NCBI RefSeq assembly: GCF_016652235.1 | Contig: NZ_JAEPKU010000001.1 | Span: 99,161-163,160 of the forward strand | Length of the DNA stretch: 64,000 bases | Origin: Dysgonomonas sp. Marseille-P4677 | GTDB lineage: Bacteria; Bacteroidota; Bacteroidia; Bacteroidales; Dysgonomonadaceae | Reading direction: 5' to 3' | Shown here: one piece after another, positions 46,131-55,348 of the stretch | Layout of the letters: each line of letters opens with the position of its first letter | Position numbering within the stretch: position 1 is the first letter of the stretch | The notes under the pieces: generated by a model | What the model was told of the DNA's origin: nothing | Seen by the model: only the letters and a program-made list of their open reading frames with translations | Database searches by the model: none | Program-made: the position numbers and the translations under genes

Positions 46131-48302
46131 ATGAAAGAGTCTCCAGATAATGAAGTTTTTAAGCTTGCAGCTGATATAGTAAGTCACACCGCTCAAAGTG
46201 TTTTCCTAACCGGAAAGGCTGGGACTGGAAAGACTACTTTTCTTCACTATATAAAGCAGAATGTTGATAAGAATGTTATTGTGGCTGCACCCACAGGTGT
46301 TGCAGCCATTAATGCAGGGGGGGTAACATTGCATTCCTTACTTCAACTTCCATTCGAGCCTTTTATCCCCAACTTTGAAGGGAAAAAGAAATTAGACTAT
46401 CATTTCAAATTGCGTAAATCGAAAATTGAGATGTTACGTGAACTCGATCTGCTTATTATAGATGAGGTTAGTATGCTACGAGCCGATATGTTGGATGCTG
46501 TCGATTATATGCTGCGTAGATACAGAAATAATCAGCAGCCATTTGGTGGAGTACAGATTCTTTTTATTGGTGATATGTTTCAGTTACCTCCGGTAGTTCA
46601 AACAGCCGAATGGGAACTATTGAAACACTATTATCCTTCGCCTTTCTTTTTCCATGCACAAGTATTGGAAAACTACGTACCATTGTATATCGAGCTTAAA
46701 ACGATATACCGACAACAAGATCAGCAGTTTATTGGTATTCTGAACCGTATCCGTAATAACTGTGTTACGGTTCAGGATTTACAAATACTTAATCAGCGCT
46801 ACAATCCGAGCTTTAAACTTCCTGAAAAAGATCGCTATGTGGTTCTTTGTACACACAATTACAAGGCAGATCGAATTAATAGCGATGAATTGGCTAAATT
46901 GAATAGTAGAGAATATAAATTTAGCGGAGAGATAAAAGGAAATTTTGCGGATAATTCTCTCCCGACTGAAGCTATTCTCTCGATAAAAGAGGGAGCACAA
47001 GTAATGTTTGTGAAAAACGATGCCGGGGAGAGCAGGCGGTATTACAATGGTAAGTTGGCTACGATTAGTCGGTTGGGAGAAGATACTATACAAGTTCGTT
47101 TCGAGAATGGCGATGAAATGGAGCTTGAGAGCGAAACATGGAGGAATGTTCGATATCGCCTGAATGAGGAATCGGGCGAAATTGAAGAAGAGGAACTTGG
47201 TTCGTTCACCCAGTACCCTATTCGGTTGGCGTGGGCGATTACAATCCATAAAAGCCAGGGTTTGACATTCGACCGTGTAGTGATAGATGCCGGACAGGCT
47301 TTTGCTGCCGGACAGGTATATGTGGCACTTAGCCGATGTACATCTCTCGATGGAATCGTTTTGTTCTCTCGTATAACAGAGCAAAGTATAAGCACTGATC
47401 GGTTTGCTATTGAGTTTGCCAAAAAAGAACAAAGTCCGGATTATCTGAATCAGATATTAAATAGGGAAAAGCCTCGTTACTGTGCCGATCAGCTAAAGAA
47501 ATATTTTGACTGGACTCCATTTATCCGTAGTTTACACTCCCTATACGATCTAGCGACTGAAAAAAAAATACCTAAGCAGGAGGAAACGCAGGCAATGATT
47601 GCACAGCTTTGTAGTAGAGCAGTTGAGCAACAAGAAATAGCGCAGAATTTTACCAGAGAGTTAAATAAGATTTTGTCTGTACCAAATCCTGACTTAAATT
47701 ATTTGAGAGAACGGGTGCAAAAAGGAATATTGTATTTTCATAAAGATGTGCAACAATGTATTGTTGTACCGATTGAAGAGCATTTGGCCAGTTTGAAAAA
47801 TGCCTCAAAAGTTAAGGCTTATTTAAAGAAGGCTACAGAAATACATGTTACACTGCTTCGCTTGTTGGAACGATTAGAATATGTTCGTTATGGAGATATT
47901 AATTTAACGCAGGGACTAGTTTTTGAAAGAATGTCTCCCCTTAAGAAAGAAAAAGAAAAAAATAATGTCGATAAAAAAGAGCGTTCTCCAAAAGGAGAGT
48001 CTCAGAGGCTTAGTTTATCTCTCTTTAATGAAGGGAAATCTATCGGTGATATAGCCAAAGAACGGAATTTAGCAGTAACAACAATAGAGGGTCATTTGGC
48101 CGGTTTTGTTCTTACAGGTGAATTATTTATCGGGCGATTGGTCGACGAGAAGAAATTAGAGTATATGCTGCCTATATTAAAAGATTCGGATTCAGAAGTG
48201 TCTTTGTCTGCTATAAAAGAACAGTTGCCAAAAGAATGTACCTATCTGGATATTAAGGCTGTATTGAATTATATAAAGTATCTGGAAACAGGGAACAGAT
48301 AA
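46131..48302 (+). CDS. Pif1/RecD-like SF1B helicase with C-terminal HTH domain
   Basis: 723 residues. The N-terminal superfamily 1B helicase contains Walker A FLTGKAGTGKTTFLHYIKQ (about 25-43), Walker B LLIIDEVSMLRADMLDAVDY, motif III GVQILFIGDMFQLPPVV (about 140-156), and the C-terminal motifs YPIRLAWAITIHKSQGLTFD (about 364) and GQVYVALSRCTSLDGIVLFS. The C-terminal third has a charged linker and an HTH_40-like domain (SLSLFNEGKSIGDIAKERNL, about 625-665), more familiar at the end of RecQ. The likely role is 5'-3' unwinding of recombination or replication intermediates. Its own promoter and terminator make it a single-gene unit. Confidence 0.9.
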   Translation: MKESPDNEVFKLAADIVSHTAQSVFLTGKAGTGKTTFLHYIKQNVDKNVIVAAPTGVAAINAGGVTLHSLLQLPFEPFIPNFEGKKKLDYHFKLRKSKIEMLRELDLLIIDEVSMLRADMLDAVDYMLRRYRNNQQPFGGVQILFIGDMFQLPPVVQTAEWELLKHYYPSPFFFHAQVLENYVPLYIELKTIYRQQDQQFIGILNRIRNNCVTVQDLQILNQRYNPSFKLPEKDRYVVLCTHNYKADRINSDELAKLNSREYKFSGEIKGNFADNSLPTEAILSIKEGAQVMFVKNDAGESRRYYNGKLATISRLGEDTIQVRFENGDEMELESETWRNVRYRLNEESGEIEEEELGSFTQYPIRLAWAITIHKSQGLTFDRVVIDAGQAFAAGQVYVALSRCTSLDGIVLFSRITEQSISTDRFAIEFAKKEQSPDYLNQILNREKPRYCADQLKKYFDWTPFIRSLHSLYDLATEKKIPKQEETQAMIAQLCSRAVEQQEIAQNFTRELNKILSVPNPDLNYLRERVQKGILYFHKDVQQCIVVPIEEHLASLKNASKVKAYLKKATEIHVTLLRLLERLEYVRYGDINLTQGLVFERMSPLKKEKEKNNVDKKERSPKGESQRLSLSLFNEGKSIGDIAKERNLAVTTIEGHLAGFVLTGELFIGRLVDEKKLEYMLPILKDSDSEVSLSAIKEQLPKECTYLDIKAVLNYIKYLETGNR

Positions 48303-48366
48303 TATGATATAAATGCGGTGTGACTTTATCTATATATCAGACAGTAGAGATTGTTAGTATATATAG

Positions 48367-48418
48367 AAAAGTGACATAAAAAAATAGCGGAAAAAGTGTT
48401 ACTTTTGTCACTTTTTTT
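48367..48418 (+). terminator. Terminator after the helicase gene
   Basis: AAAAGTGACA (48367-48376) pairs with TGTCACTTTT (48406-48415), followed by more T. A smaller nested repeat, AAAAGT-GTT-ACTTTT, lies inside the loop at 48392-48406 and competes for part of the right arm. Confidence 0.75.
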
Positions 48419-48571
48419 AGTTAGAATATTGGTTTATAATAATTAACGATGCCGTTCTTTTAACTTAAAGTTAATTTCCAAACGCGGATTTTAAGAACAA
48501 TAATTGTGTTTGGTCTGTTCTATGAGTGATGTAAAATATTTATATATGCTCTATTAATGGCAAGAATGTAA

Positions 48572-48579
48572 TATCTTTG
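48572..48579 (+). promoter_or_regulatory. -7 element of sufB
   Basis: TATCTTTG, a perfect match, about 50 bases before the ATG at 48630. Confidence 0.6.
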
Positions 48580-48629
48580 TATATTGTAAAATGAAGCTTA
48601 GTTATAGCTTCTTAAACATTTAAATATTC

Positions 48630-50087
48630 ATGCAAGAAACTCAAGATAGTATTTTAGAAGAAGTTACCTCCGGCGATTATAAGTACGGATTCGTGACGGA
48701 TATAGACACTGAAGTTATTCCGGTAGGCCTCAATGAAGATGTTGTGCGCTTGATTTCAGCGAAGAAGAATGAACCGGATTGGTTACTCGAATTCCGATTG
48801 AAGGCTTATCGTCATTGGATTACTATGGATATGCCCAATTGGGCGCATCTCAATATTCCGGAGATAGACTATCAAAGTATAAGTTATTATGCGTCTCCAA
48901 GAAAGAAGGATGGCCCTAAAAGCCTTGATGAGGTAGATCCTGAATTATTGAAAACATTCGAAAAACTGGGAGTGCCTCTACATGAACGTGAGATATTGGC
49001 AGGTGTTCAAACTATGGCAGTAGATGCTGTGGTGGATAGCGTTTCTGTAAAAACGACATTTAAAGAAACATTAGCTGAAAAAGGGATCATTTTTTGTTCG
49101 TTTAGCGAAGCTGTACAGGAGCATCCCGAATTGGTGAAGAAGCATTTAGGTTCGGTAGTTCCATATCGTGACAACTTCTTTGCAACTCTCAATTCTGCTG
49201 TATTTAGTGACGGGTCGTTTGTGTACATTCCTAAGGGAGTTCGTTGCCCGATGGAGTTGTCTACTTATTTCCGTATCAACGCTGCAAATACAGGACAGTT
49301 TGAACGTACACTTATAGTTGCAGACGATGACTCTTATGTAAGTTATTTGGAAGGTTGTACGGCGCCAATGCGTGACGAGAATCAACTTCATGCTGCTATT
49401 GTAGAGATAGTAGCTTTAGATCATGCTGAGGTTAAATACTCGACTGTGCAAAACTGGTATCCGGGCGATAAAGAAGGTAAAGGCGGTATTTACAATTTTG
49501 TTACTAAACGTGGTGTTTGTAAAGGCCGAGGCTCTAAAATATCATGGACACAAGTAGAAACAGGCTCGGCTGTCACATGGAAATATCCTTCATGTATACT
49601 TGCCGGAGATGATTCGATTGGTGAATTTTACTCTGTGGCGGTTACAAATAATTATCAACAGGCCGATACCGGTACAAAAATGATTCATATTGGTAAGAAT
49701 ACTAAAAGCCGTATTGTTTCGAAAGGTATATCGGCTGGTTTTAGCCAAAATTCATACCGTGGCCTTGTGAAAGTTTCGCCGAAGGCTGAGGGAGCGCGTA
49801 ATCACTCGCAATGCGATAGCTTATTGTTAGGTGATAAATGTGGAGCGCATACATTCCCTTATTCAGACATTGCTAATACTAGTGCGATAATTGAGCATGA
49901 AGCTACAACTTCGAAGATCAGTGAAGATCAGATTTTGTACTGTAATCAACGTGGTATTGGTACAGAAGAGGCTGTAGGCTTGATTGTTAACGGTTATGCG
50001 AAGGAGGTTATGCAAAACCTGCCGATGGAATTTGCTGTAGAGGCTCAGAAACTATTGCAAATTAGTCTTGAAGGTAGTGTAGGGTAA
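48630..50087 (+). CDS. sufB: Fe-S cluster assembly scaffold protein SufB
   Basis: 485 residues, normal length. The SUF family core is clear: [20 protein letters not shown] (about 192-211), [20 protein letters not shown], the [20 protein letters not shown] segment, and the C-terminal [20 protein letters not shown] (about 390-410), containing the scaffold Cys, followed by [20 protein letters not shown]. SufB works as part of a SufB-C2-D complex to build clusters. Here no sufC or sufD follows: a terminator closes the gene at once and glyA is convergent. Confidence 0.96.
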   Translation: MQETQDSILEEVTSGDYKYGFVTDIDTEVIPVGLNEDVVRLISAKKNEPDWLLEFRLKAYRHWITMDMPNWAHLNIPEIDYQSISYYASPRKKDGPKSLDEVDPELLKTFEKLGVPLHEREILAGVQTMAVDAVVDSVSVKTTFKETLAEKGIIFCSFSEAVQEHPELVKKHLGSVVPYRDNFFATLNSAVFSDGSFVYIPKGVRCPMELSTYFRINAANTGQFERTLIVADDDSYVSYLEGCTAPMRDENQLHAAIVEIVALDHAEVKYSTVQNWYPGDKEGKGGIYNFVTKRGVCKGRGSKISWTQVETGSAVTWKYPSCILAGDDSIGEFYSVAVTNNYQQADTGTKMIHIGKNTKSRIVSKGISAGFSQNSYRGLVKVSPKAEGARNHSQCDSLLLGDKCGAHTFPYSDIANTSAIIEHEATTSKISEDQILYCNQRGIGTEEAVGLIVNGYAKEVMQNLPMEFAVEAQKLLQISLEGSVG

Positions 50088-50112
50088 GAAGGTTTTAGAT
50101 GCTATATAAAAT

Positions 50113-50145
50113 AAAAGAGGGGCTGGTTTACTAGCCCCTCTTTTT
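50113..50145. terminator. Bidirectional terminator between sufB and glyA
   Basis: A perfect 12-base stem, AAAAGAGGGGCT (50113-50124) with AGCCCCTCTTTT (50133-50144), flanked by A and T tracts. It serves the two convergent genes. Confidence 0.93.
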
Positions 50146-50161
50146 ATGGTGTAATCATTAT

Positions 50162-51442
50162 TTACCAAGCAAATAATGGATATTCTTTCATTATAGAGTT
50201 TACCTTCTCACGTACCGATTTAATTGTCTGTTCGTTTTCAGGATTTGAAAGAACTGTATCTATCATTTCTACTATTTCTCCCATCAATGGTTCTTTTGCT
50301 CCACGTGTAGTGATAGCAGGCGTACCGAAACGAAGTCCTGAAGTCAGGAATGGGCTGCGGCTGTCGAATGGAACCATATTCTTATTTGTAGTGATATCAG
50401 CTTCAACAAGAACTTTCTCAGCTAGTTTACCGGTAAGTTCAGGGAATTTAGGACGAAGATCTATCAGCATTGAGTGATTGTCTGTTCCTCCCGAAACAAC
50501 TTTATAACCCTTGTCCATAAATGCTTGAGCCATTACAGCAGCATTTCTCTTAACTTGTGTTTGATATACTTTATAAGATGGGTCAAGAGCTTCAGCAAAA
50601 GATACAGCTTTAGCTGCAATTACATGTTCTAGTGGTCCTCCTTGTATTCCGGGAAATACAGCAGAATCAAGTAATGCCGACATCATACGAACTTCTCCTT
50701 TTGGAGTTTTCTTGCCCCAAGGATTTTCAAAATCTTTACCCAATAAGATAGCACCACCACGTGGCCCACGAAGTGTTTTATGAGTTGTTGTAGTTACAAT
50801 ATGAGCGTGAGGAAGCGGATTGTCTAATAATCCGGCAGCTACCAGCCCGGCAGGATGTGCCATGTCTACCATGAAAATGGCTCCGATTTCATCTGCTATT
50901 TTACGAATGCGCGCATAATCCCAATCACGAGAGTAAGCTGATGCACCTGCTATAATAACTTTTGGCTTTTCAGTACGGGCAACTTGTTCCAATTGCTCGT
51001 AGTCAACTTGTTCTGTATCTTGTTTTACATTATACTCTAGTGCTTGGAACATCAATCCAGAAAAGTTTACAGGAGAACCATGAGATAAATGTCCGCCATG
51101 CGAAAGATTTAATCCTAAAAACTTGTCGCCAGCTTGCATACATGCCAGAAAGACAGCTGCATTAGCCTGTGCTCCCGAGTGTGGTTGTACATTGGCCCAC
51201 TCTGCGCTAAAGATTTCTTTAAGACGGTCTATAGCTAGTTGTTCGCTTAGATCTACAATTTCGCATCCCCCATAATATCTTTTACCCGGATACCCTTCAG
51301 CATATTTGTTGGTAAGACAAGAACCCATGGCTTCCATAACCTGAGGGCTTACAAAGTTTTCCGATGCAATTAATTCTATTCCTTTCAGTTGTCGTTGATA
51401 TTCTCTTTCTATAATATCAAAAATGGCTGTATCTCTTTTCAT
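50162..51442 (-). CDS. glyA: Serine hydroxymethyltransferase
   Basis: 426 residues; a PLP enzyme interconverting serine and glycine and supplying methylene-THF. Motifs: [20 protein letters not shown] (about 20-39), [35 protein letters not shown], and the PLP-lysine segment [17 protein letters not shown] (about 225). It is single in its transcription unit, with a promoter at 51481-51488 and a long palindrome further upstream that may be regulatory. Its product glycine would be the substrate of the GlsB-like enzyme encoded 30 kb away. Confidence 0.97.
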   Translation of the reverse strand: MKRDTAIFDIIEREYQRQLKGIELIASENFVSPQVMEAMGSCLTNKYAEGYPGKRYYGGCEIVDLSEQLAIDRLKEIFSAEWANVQPHSGAQANAAVFLACMQAGDKFLGLNLSHGGHLSHGSPVNFSGLMFQALEYNVKQDTEQVDYEQLEQVARTEKPKVIIAGASAYSRDWDYARIRKIADEIGAIFMVDMAHPAGLVAAGLLDNPLPHAHIVTTTTHKTLRGPRGGAILLGKDFENPWGKKTPKGEVRMMSALLDSAVFPGIQGGPLEHVIAAKAVSFAEALDPSYKVYQTQVKRNAAVMAQAFMDKGYKVVSGGTDNHSMLIDLRPKFPELTGKLAEKVLVEADITTNKNMVPFDSRSPFLTSGLRFGTPAITTRGAKEPLMGEIVEMIDTVLSNPENEQTIKSVREKVNSIMKEYPLFAW

Positions 51443-51480
51443 AAGCTGATAAAATATTTATGAGGTAAAAATTAGAAAGA

Positions 51481-51488
51481 CAAAGGTA
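51481..51488 (-). promoter_or_regulatory. -7 element of glyA
   Basis: TACCTTTG on the minus strand, about 40 bases upstream of the glyA start. Confidence 0.55.
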
Positions 51489-51557
51489 ATAATTATAATA
51501 ATTCATTTGACTGTATTAGAGGAATATTGTCTCTATAAATGTTGTCCTATTGTTTGT

Positions 51558-51581
51558 ATTATTGATTAGTTAATCAATAAT
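51558..51581. repeat. Perfect 11-base inverted repeat upstream of glyA
   Basis: ATTATTGATTA-GT-TAATCAATAAT. A 2-base centre makes it a poor RNA hairpin but a good dimeric protein site. It is about 70 bases upstream of the glyA -7 element and 61 bases after the acyltransferase stop. It could be an operator for glyA or part of the end of the lipid operon. Confidence 0.5.
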
Positions 51582-51642
51582 GTTTTTGTGTCGGGAAAAT
51601 AGGCATTATATTTATCCTTTTACTGATAAATTGCTTATATTA

Positions 51643-52461
51643 TCATTTCATAGCGTAAGTTTTGGCTTTCAGAAACTCTCCAAATTCCTTTATATCTGTA
51701 AACTTAGCCTGTTCTTCAACTGAAATTGGTTTGCCGAAGCGTACATAAATGGTTTTTCCTCGCTTATTTGTAGTTTCATGTAGTAAGCGTACTGTACGAA
51801 TCTTCCAGCTTATAAAGCCTAAAGTGCGATATATCCATGAGTTACTACCTGATATATACATGGGAATAACAGGGACCTTTGCTTTTTTTATAAGCTTAAG
51901 TACTGTCGGCTGCCATTCACGATCTTCGGTTTTGGTCAGATGGTTTGTAGAAACGCCTCCGGCAGGAAAGAGGCCTAGTGGATGACCTTCATGCAAATGT
52001 TCGAGGCATTGCTTCACTCCTCCCAGGCTGGACTTTAGTTCTGCCATCTTATTTCCTTTGGCATAAGGGTTAACACCAATAAAGTGCTCATCCATTGTGT
52101 CTATCTGGCTTAGCATCCAGTTTACCATCATCTTATAGTCTCTCCGTTTGCCTGCGACTGCACTGATCGCAATTATCCCGTCTATATGGCCTATAGGATG
52201 ATTTGAAACCGTGATAAACGGCCCATCTTTGAATGTATCAAGTACTTCATAGTTCTCAAATTTTCGGATAATACCCATTTTATCGAGCATATCATTCACA
52301 AATTCGAGTCCTGTATATTGTTTCGAAGCATCATAAATAGCATTTACTTTATTTAGACCTCCGACCTTAAAAACGATGTTTAAAAGTGTTTCGCCAAAAC
52401 GACCTTTGAATATAGGGTGTATATTCCTTATAGCATCTCTGGTTATTAACTTCTCCTTCAT
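51643..52461 (-). CDS. PlsC-type acyltransferase of the inositol-lipid cluster
   Basis: 272 residues. The acyltransferase site is VSNHPIGHIDGI (about residue 87), the same His-x5-Asp variant as the GlsA-like protein at 20212-21042, followed by LGLFPAGGVSTNHL (about 160). A conserved MYISGSNSWIYRTLGF segment supports a lysophospholipid or hemolysin-type acyltransferase. It is the last gene of the minus-strand lipid cluster, 10 bases after the PAP2 gene. The acyl acceptor is unknown: an inositol lipid, a sphingolipid, or an aminolipid are all possible. Confidence 0.8.
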   Translation of the reverse strand: MKEKLITRDAIRNIHPIFKGRFGETLLNIVFKVGGLNKVNAIYDASKQYTGLEFVNDMLDKMGIIRKFENYEVLDTFKDGPFITVSNHPIGHIDGIIAISAVAGKRRDYKMMVNWMLSQIDTMDEHFIGVNPYAKGNKMAELKSSLGGVKQCLEHLHEGHPLGLFPAGGVSTNHLTKTEDREWQPTVLKLIKKAKVPVIPMYISGSNSWIYRTLGFISWKIRTVRLLHETTNKRGKTIYVRFGKPISVEEQAKFTDIKEFGEFLKAKTYAMK

Positions 52462-52471
52462 TCGATCTTAT

Positions 52472-53407
52472 TTATTTTATATAGTTCAGATATTTATCGA
52501 AAAACATCTTAAACCAATTCAGTTTCATTAAAACATATTCAAATAGCGCAATTCCGGCTAATGCACATAAAATGCCTAACAACACATCTATGATATAATG
52601 ATGTGACGAATAGACCGCTGTGAACCATATTCCAATTAAGAATATACTGATAACAGAGAGAATTCCCCAGTTACATTTCTTTTTTATGGCATAAAAGAGC
52701 ACAACAACTAAGTAGGCAGAGTGAAGAGACGGAACGGCAGCGAAAACATTCGCATTACGTCCATATATAGAGTCGAATAAAGGAATACCCAGTAAAGCAT
52801 CAAAGCGTGCGAGCCCTGCCATATTTCCGGGCGTATTTAATATCGGTTCGAAGCCATAATTGATAGCATACCAAGGTGGTGCAGCTGGATAGATATAATA
52901 AAAAGTAAAGCCCAATAGGTTAACTAATAGAAAGACCATTGCAAATCTTAAATATATATTTCTATCTTTTAGGCAATACAAATACATTCCAAAGGCAATG
53001 GGTACAGGTACCCAGCCAAGATAAAATATTCCGGCAAGAAAGTCACCTATAGGAGTATTATGGATTGCGAAGTATTCGCATGGTATAAGAATCTGTCCGT
53101 CGATATGTATTCCAAATAAGAATTTCTCAAGATTGTACAGATTTTCAACATCTATAGGGTTTACCATATAATTAGGATAAACGCGCATCCAATCGTATGA
53201 TATCCCAAAGATAAGAAATGGTAGCAGACCAACTGCTAGTTTACGAGTCTTTTCATTTGCAAAGAATAATAAGAGGAAAAGAACTATTAGAAAAAAGTGT
53301 TCGGGACGAAACCCTACGAAAGTAGCTGTCAACAGAGAGAAAACTACTGTTATTACTAACACTACAATACCTTCCTTCGCGGAAGGTAAAGAAAATTTCA
53401 TCTTCAT
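52472..53407 (-). CDS. PAP2-family, inositol-phosphorylceramide synthase (Aur1)-like
   Basis: 311 residues with about six membrane helices. The central segment YIYPAAPPWYAINYGF is typical of the Aur1/PAP2_3 group; the catalytic motifs are AAVPSLHSAYLVVVLFY (about 212-228) and YSSHHYIIDVLLGILCALAG (about 265-284). In Bacteroides thetaiotaomicron the homologous gene in the same arrangement (BT_1522) makes inositol phosphorylceramide from phosphatidylinositol and ceramide. The next gene upstream (stop touching start) is a CDP-alcohol phosphatidyltransferase, as in Bacteroides. Lipid phosphatase activity is the general alternative. Confidence 0.8.
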   Translation of the reverse strand: MKMKFSLPSAKEGIVVLVITVVFSLLTATFVGFRPEHFFLIVLFLLLFFANEKTRKLAVGLLPFLIFGISYDWMRVYPNYMVNPIDVENLYNLEKFLFGIHIDGQILIPCEYFAIHNTPIGDFLAGIFYLGWVPVPIAFGMYLYCLKDRNIYLRFAMVFLLVNLLGFTFYYIYPAAPPWYAINYGFEPILNTPGNMAGLARFDALLGIPLFDSIYGRNANVFAAVPSLHSAYLVVVLFYAIKKKCNWGILSVISIFLIGIWFTAVYSSHHYIIDVLLGILCALAGIALFEYVLMKLNWFKMFFDKYLNYIK

Positions 53408-54157
53408 TTATTTACTCTCCTGTTTATCTAATTTATCTTGTTCCTGTAATACTCTTTTACAATGTCTTAAACGATTGATAGCTGTTATGTTAGAAAATAC
53501 AGCGACAAAGGCGATAGGAATCACCATGATTAATATAGGCTCAAATAATGGAATACTTTCTTTGGATGGTATTGCTACACGATAGTGAGGAAAGAAGTAA
53601 TCGAATAGGCCACAGAAAATACATCCTAAAGCAATCGTTACTACTCGCTCAGGACGTTGCATAAAGCCTCCCTTGCACTCTATGCCTAATCCTTCGGCTC
53701 GGGCTCGCACATAGCTCACCATCATGGAGCCTATAAGTGCAATAAAAGCAAATAATGAACTGAAAAAATATCCTTGGAGGATAAGATAGTAGCATATTCC
53801 AAATAATACTATAAGTTCACTATAACGATCTAGTACAGAATCGAACAAGGCGCCATACCGTGAACTCATTTTGCCTACACGCGCCACTTGGCCATCCATC
53901 ATGTCGAAAAGACCAGCGAACAATATGACAAAGCCTCCCCAGCCAACAAAAGACAGATCTCCTTCATGACCATAAGTATTTCCAAAAAATAATTTGCCCC
54001 TCATAGCTCCGCAAATGAAAATGATACAAGCTACTATGTTTAGTATCAATCCTGTAGCTGTTATAAAGTTAGGGGTAATCCCTATTTTAACCATTCCTCG
54101 GACAATGGGGTCAATAATCTTATAAATTATTTGTTGAGCGATATCTCTAGCCTTCAT
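53408..54157 (-). CDS. CDP-alcohol phosphatidyltransferase (phosphatidylinositol-phosphate synthase candidate)
   Basis: 249 residues with five or six membrane helices. The family motif D-x2-DG-x2-AR-x8-G-x3-D-x3-D is complete in [20 protein letters not shown], ending [11 protein letters not shown] (about 84-112). It transfers a phosphatidyl group from CDP-diacylglycerol to an alcohol. The setting (Aur1-like PAP2 directly after, PgpA-like phosphatase before) matches the B. thetaiotaomicron inositol-lipid cluster, in which this enzyme makes phosphatidylinositol phosphate from inositol-1-phosphate. Substrate choice here is inferred from context; phosphatidylglycerophosphate synthase is the main alternative. 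Confidence 0.85.
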   Translation of the reverse strand: MKARDIAQQIIYKIIDPIVRGMVKIGITPNFITATGLILNIVACIIFICGAMRGKLFFGNTYGHEGDLSFVGWGGFVILFAGLFDMMDGQVARVGKMSSRYGALFDSVLDRYSELIVLFGICYYLILQGYFFSSLFAFIALIGSMMVSYVRARAEGLGIECKGGFMQRPERVVTIALGCIFCGLFDYFFPHYRVAIPSKESIPLFEPILIMVIPIAFVAVFSNITAINRLRHCKRVLQEQDKLDKQESK

Positions 54158-54217
54158 ATCTGTATCCTTTCCATTTTTTAAGATTTATATATAACATTAC
54201 CATCATATAAGAGATTT

Positions 54218-54781
54218 CTATAGGTTGCCAATATGTTTTTGGTTATCCTCTATATCGTTATCATCCTTATCTGATGATTCAGTATTGTTCCGCATAAAGT
54301 ATTTTCTGTAATTTCTGTTTTTGTAAACAAAAAGGCGCTGCATGTTGTAATTCCAGCCAAAACCAACAATCAGCGACACAATTATCTTAGGTACTAAGAA
54401 TATATTATTTACAATAATGTCAGGTAGGCTTTCCATCGGAATCCAGTCCATGACCAATTCGGTAACAAGTACAGTGCCTTCTCTGTTGAGAAAAAGATTG
54501 ACGATCCAAACCATCAGGTATTTAATTGCCACATACTGTATTTTGCTATCCTGAGCCTTAAATGTCCATTTGTAGTTTATAATACAGTTTACAATACCTC
54601 CCGAAATATTACCGAAAAGTGTTGCATTACCGTAAAAAATGCCAAAAATGTTGGTTAGCAAAATTGTTACAGTAAAATCCGTCAAACTTGATATTTGCGA
54701 AGAAAACTGTGCCCTTAAAAACATGAATATCCCACCTTTTTCGGAGATGGTCTTTGTAATCTTCTTTATCCAATCAGCCAT
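54218..54781 (-). CDS. GtrA family membrane protein
   Basis: 187 residues with four predicted helices. The core FLRAQFSSQISSLTDFTVTI..GNATLFGNISGGIVNCIINY..KWTF is the GtrA fold. The C-terminal 25 residues are acidic and polar (NTESSDKDDNDIEDNQ). GtrA proteins move polyprenyl-linked sugars across the membrane or assist glycosyltransferases. Here it overlaps the PgpA-like gene start by 16 bases and lies inside the inositol-lipid cluster, which suggests flipping or glycosylation of the head group. Exact role unknown. Confidence 0.8.
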   Translation of the reverse strand: MADWIKKITKTISEKGGIFMFLRAQFSSQISSLTDFTVTILLTNIFGIFYGNATLFGNISGGIVNCIINYKWTFKAQDSKIQYVAIKYLMVWIVNLFLNREGTVLVTELVMDWIPMESLPDIIVNNIFLVPKIIVSLIVGFGWNYNMQRLFVYKNRNYRKYFMRNNTESSDKDDNDIEDNQKHIGNL

Positions 54782-55239
54782 TTTAAAACCAATAATATTA
54801 AAAGACTGTATATACCAGCTAGAATATCATCCATCATAACTCCCCAGCCTCCTTTTAGATTCTCCATTTTTCTTATTCCTAATGGTTTGAAGATATCAAA
54901 CAATCGAAATAGGACAAATGCCAGTAATGCATAGTATAGATTGCCGTTATCTACCGCCAAAAGCGGAATCCAAACACCTACCATTTCATCTACTACTATA
55001 CGTGAAGGATCTTTACCCCATGCAGGTTCTAAGACATTTGAAGACCAAACGCCTAGAATAGTAAATATAACGATCAGTCCAAGAGTGATAAGAAGTAAGG
55101 GACAGGAAGATATAAAGAATGATAAGATTAACCAAATAATCGTAGCCAAGGCAGCTCCAGCAGTGCCAGGAGCATAAGGCGAGAATCCGGAACCAAAACC
55201 GGAAGCTATAATTATATGAAAAAGGGGTTTCTGTTTCAT
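54766..55239 (-). CDS. Phosphatidylglycerophosphatase A-like lipid phosphatase
   Basis: 157 residues. PgpA motifs are present: GFGSGFSPYAPGTAGAALAT (about 14-33) and DPSRIVVDEMVGVWIPLLAV (about 78-97), with four membrane helices. The family removes the phosphate from phosphatidylglycerophosphate. Beside the CDP-alcohol transferase and Aur1-like genes it is more probably the phosphatidylinositol-phosphate phosphatase, as proposed for BT_1524. It has its own promoter element at 55257-55264 and is coupled to the GtrA gene by a 16-base overlap. Confidence 0.85.
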   Translation of the reverse strand: MKQKPLFHIIIASGFGSGFSPYAPGTAGAALATIIWLILSFFISSCPLLLITLGLIVIFTILGVWSSNVLEPAWGKDPSRIVVDEMVGVWIPLLAVDNGNLYYALLAFVLFRLFDIFKPLGIRKMENLKGGWGVMMDDILAGIYSLLILLVLKWLIG

Positions 55240-55256
55240 CTACTGCAAATAAAGCA

Positions 55257-55264
55257 CAAAGTTA
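55257..55264 (-). promoter_or_regulatory. -7 element upstream of the PgpA-like gene
   Basis: TAACTTTG on the minus strand, 17 bases upstream of the start. It suggests that the pgpA-gtrA-transferase-PAP2-acyltransferase genes can be transcribed separately from the ATP-grasp gene. The gap to that gene is 109 bases. Confidence 0.45.
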
Positions 55265-55348
55265 TCAAAAAAGTGTTGAATTAAAAAGTCGTAATCTATA
55301 TAATTTTACCTCAGTCAAAATGCTATTATTTATCTATAATACAATATG

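Larger units (their letters stand above)
48303..48629. other. 327-base intergenic region between helicase and sufB
   Basis: Contains the helicase terminator (48367-48418) and the sufB promoter element (48572-48579). Between them is AT-rich sequence with only ORFs of 15 codons or fewer. I see no RNA gene. Confidence 0.6.

Noticed and set aside
46779..47432. 217-codon open frame on the minus strand inside the helicase gene
   Set aside because: It is antisense to a well-supported helicase, has a low-complexity, Cys- and Ser-rich composition unlike its neighbours and no recognisable domain; it is a shadow of the coding strand.
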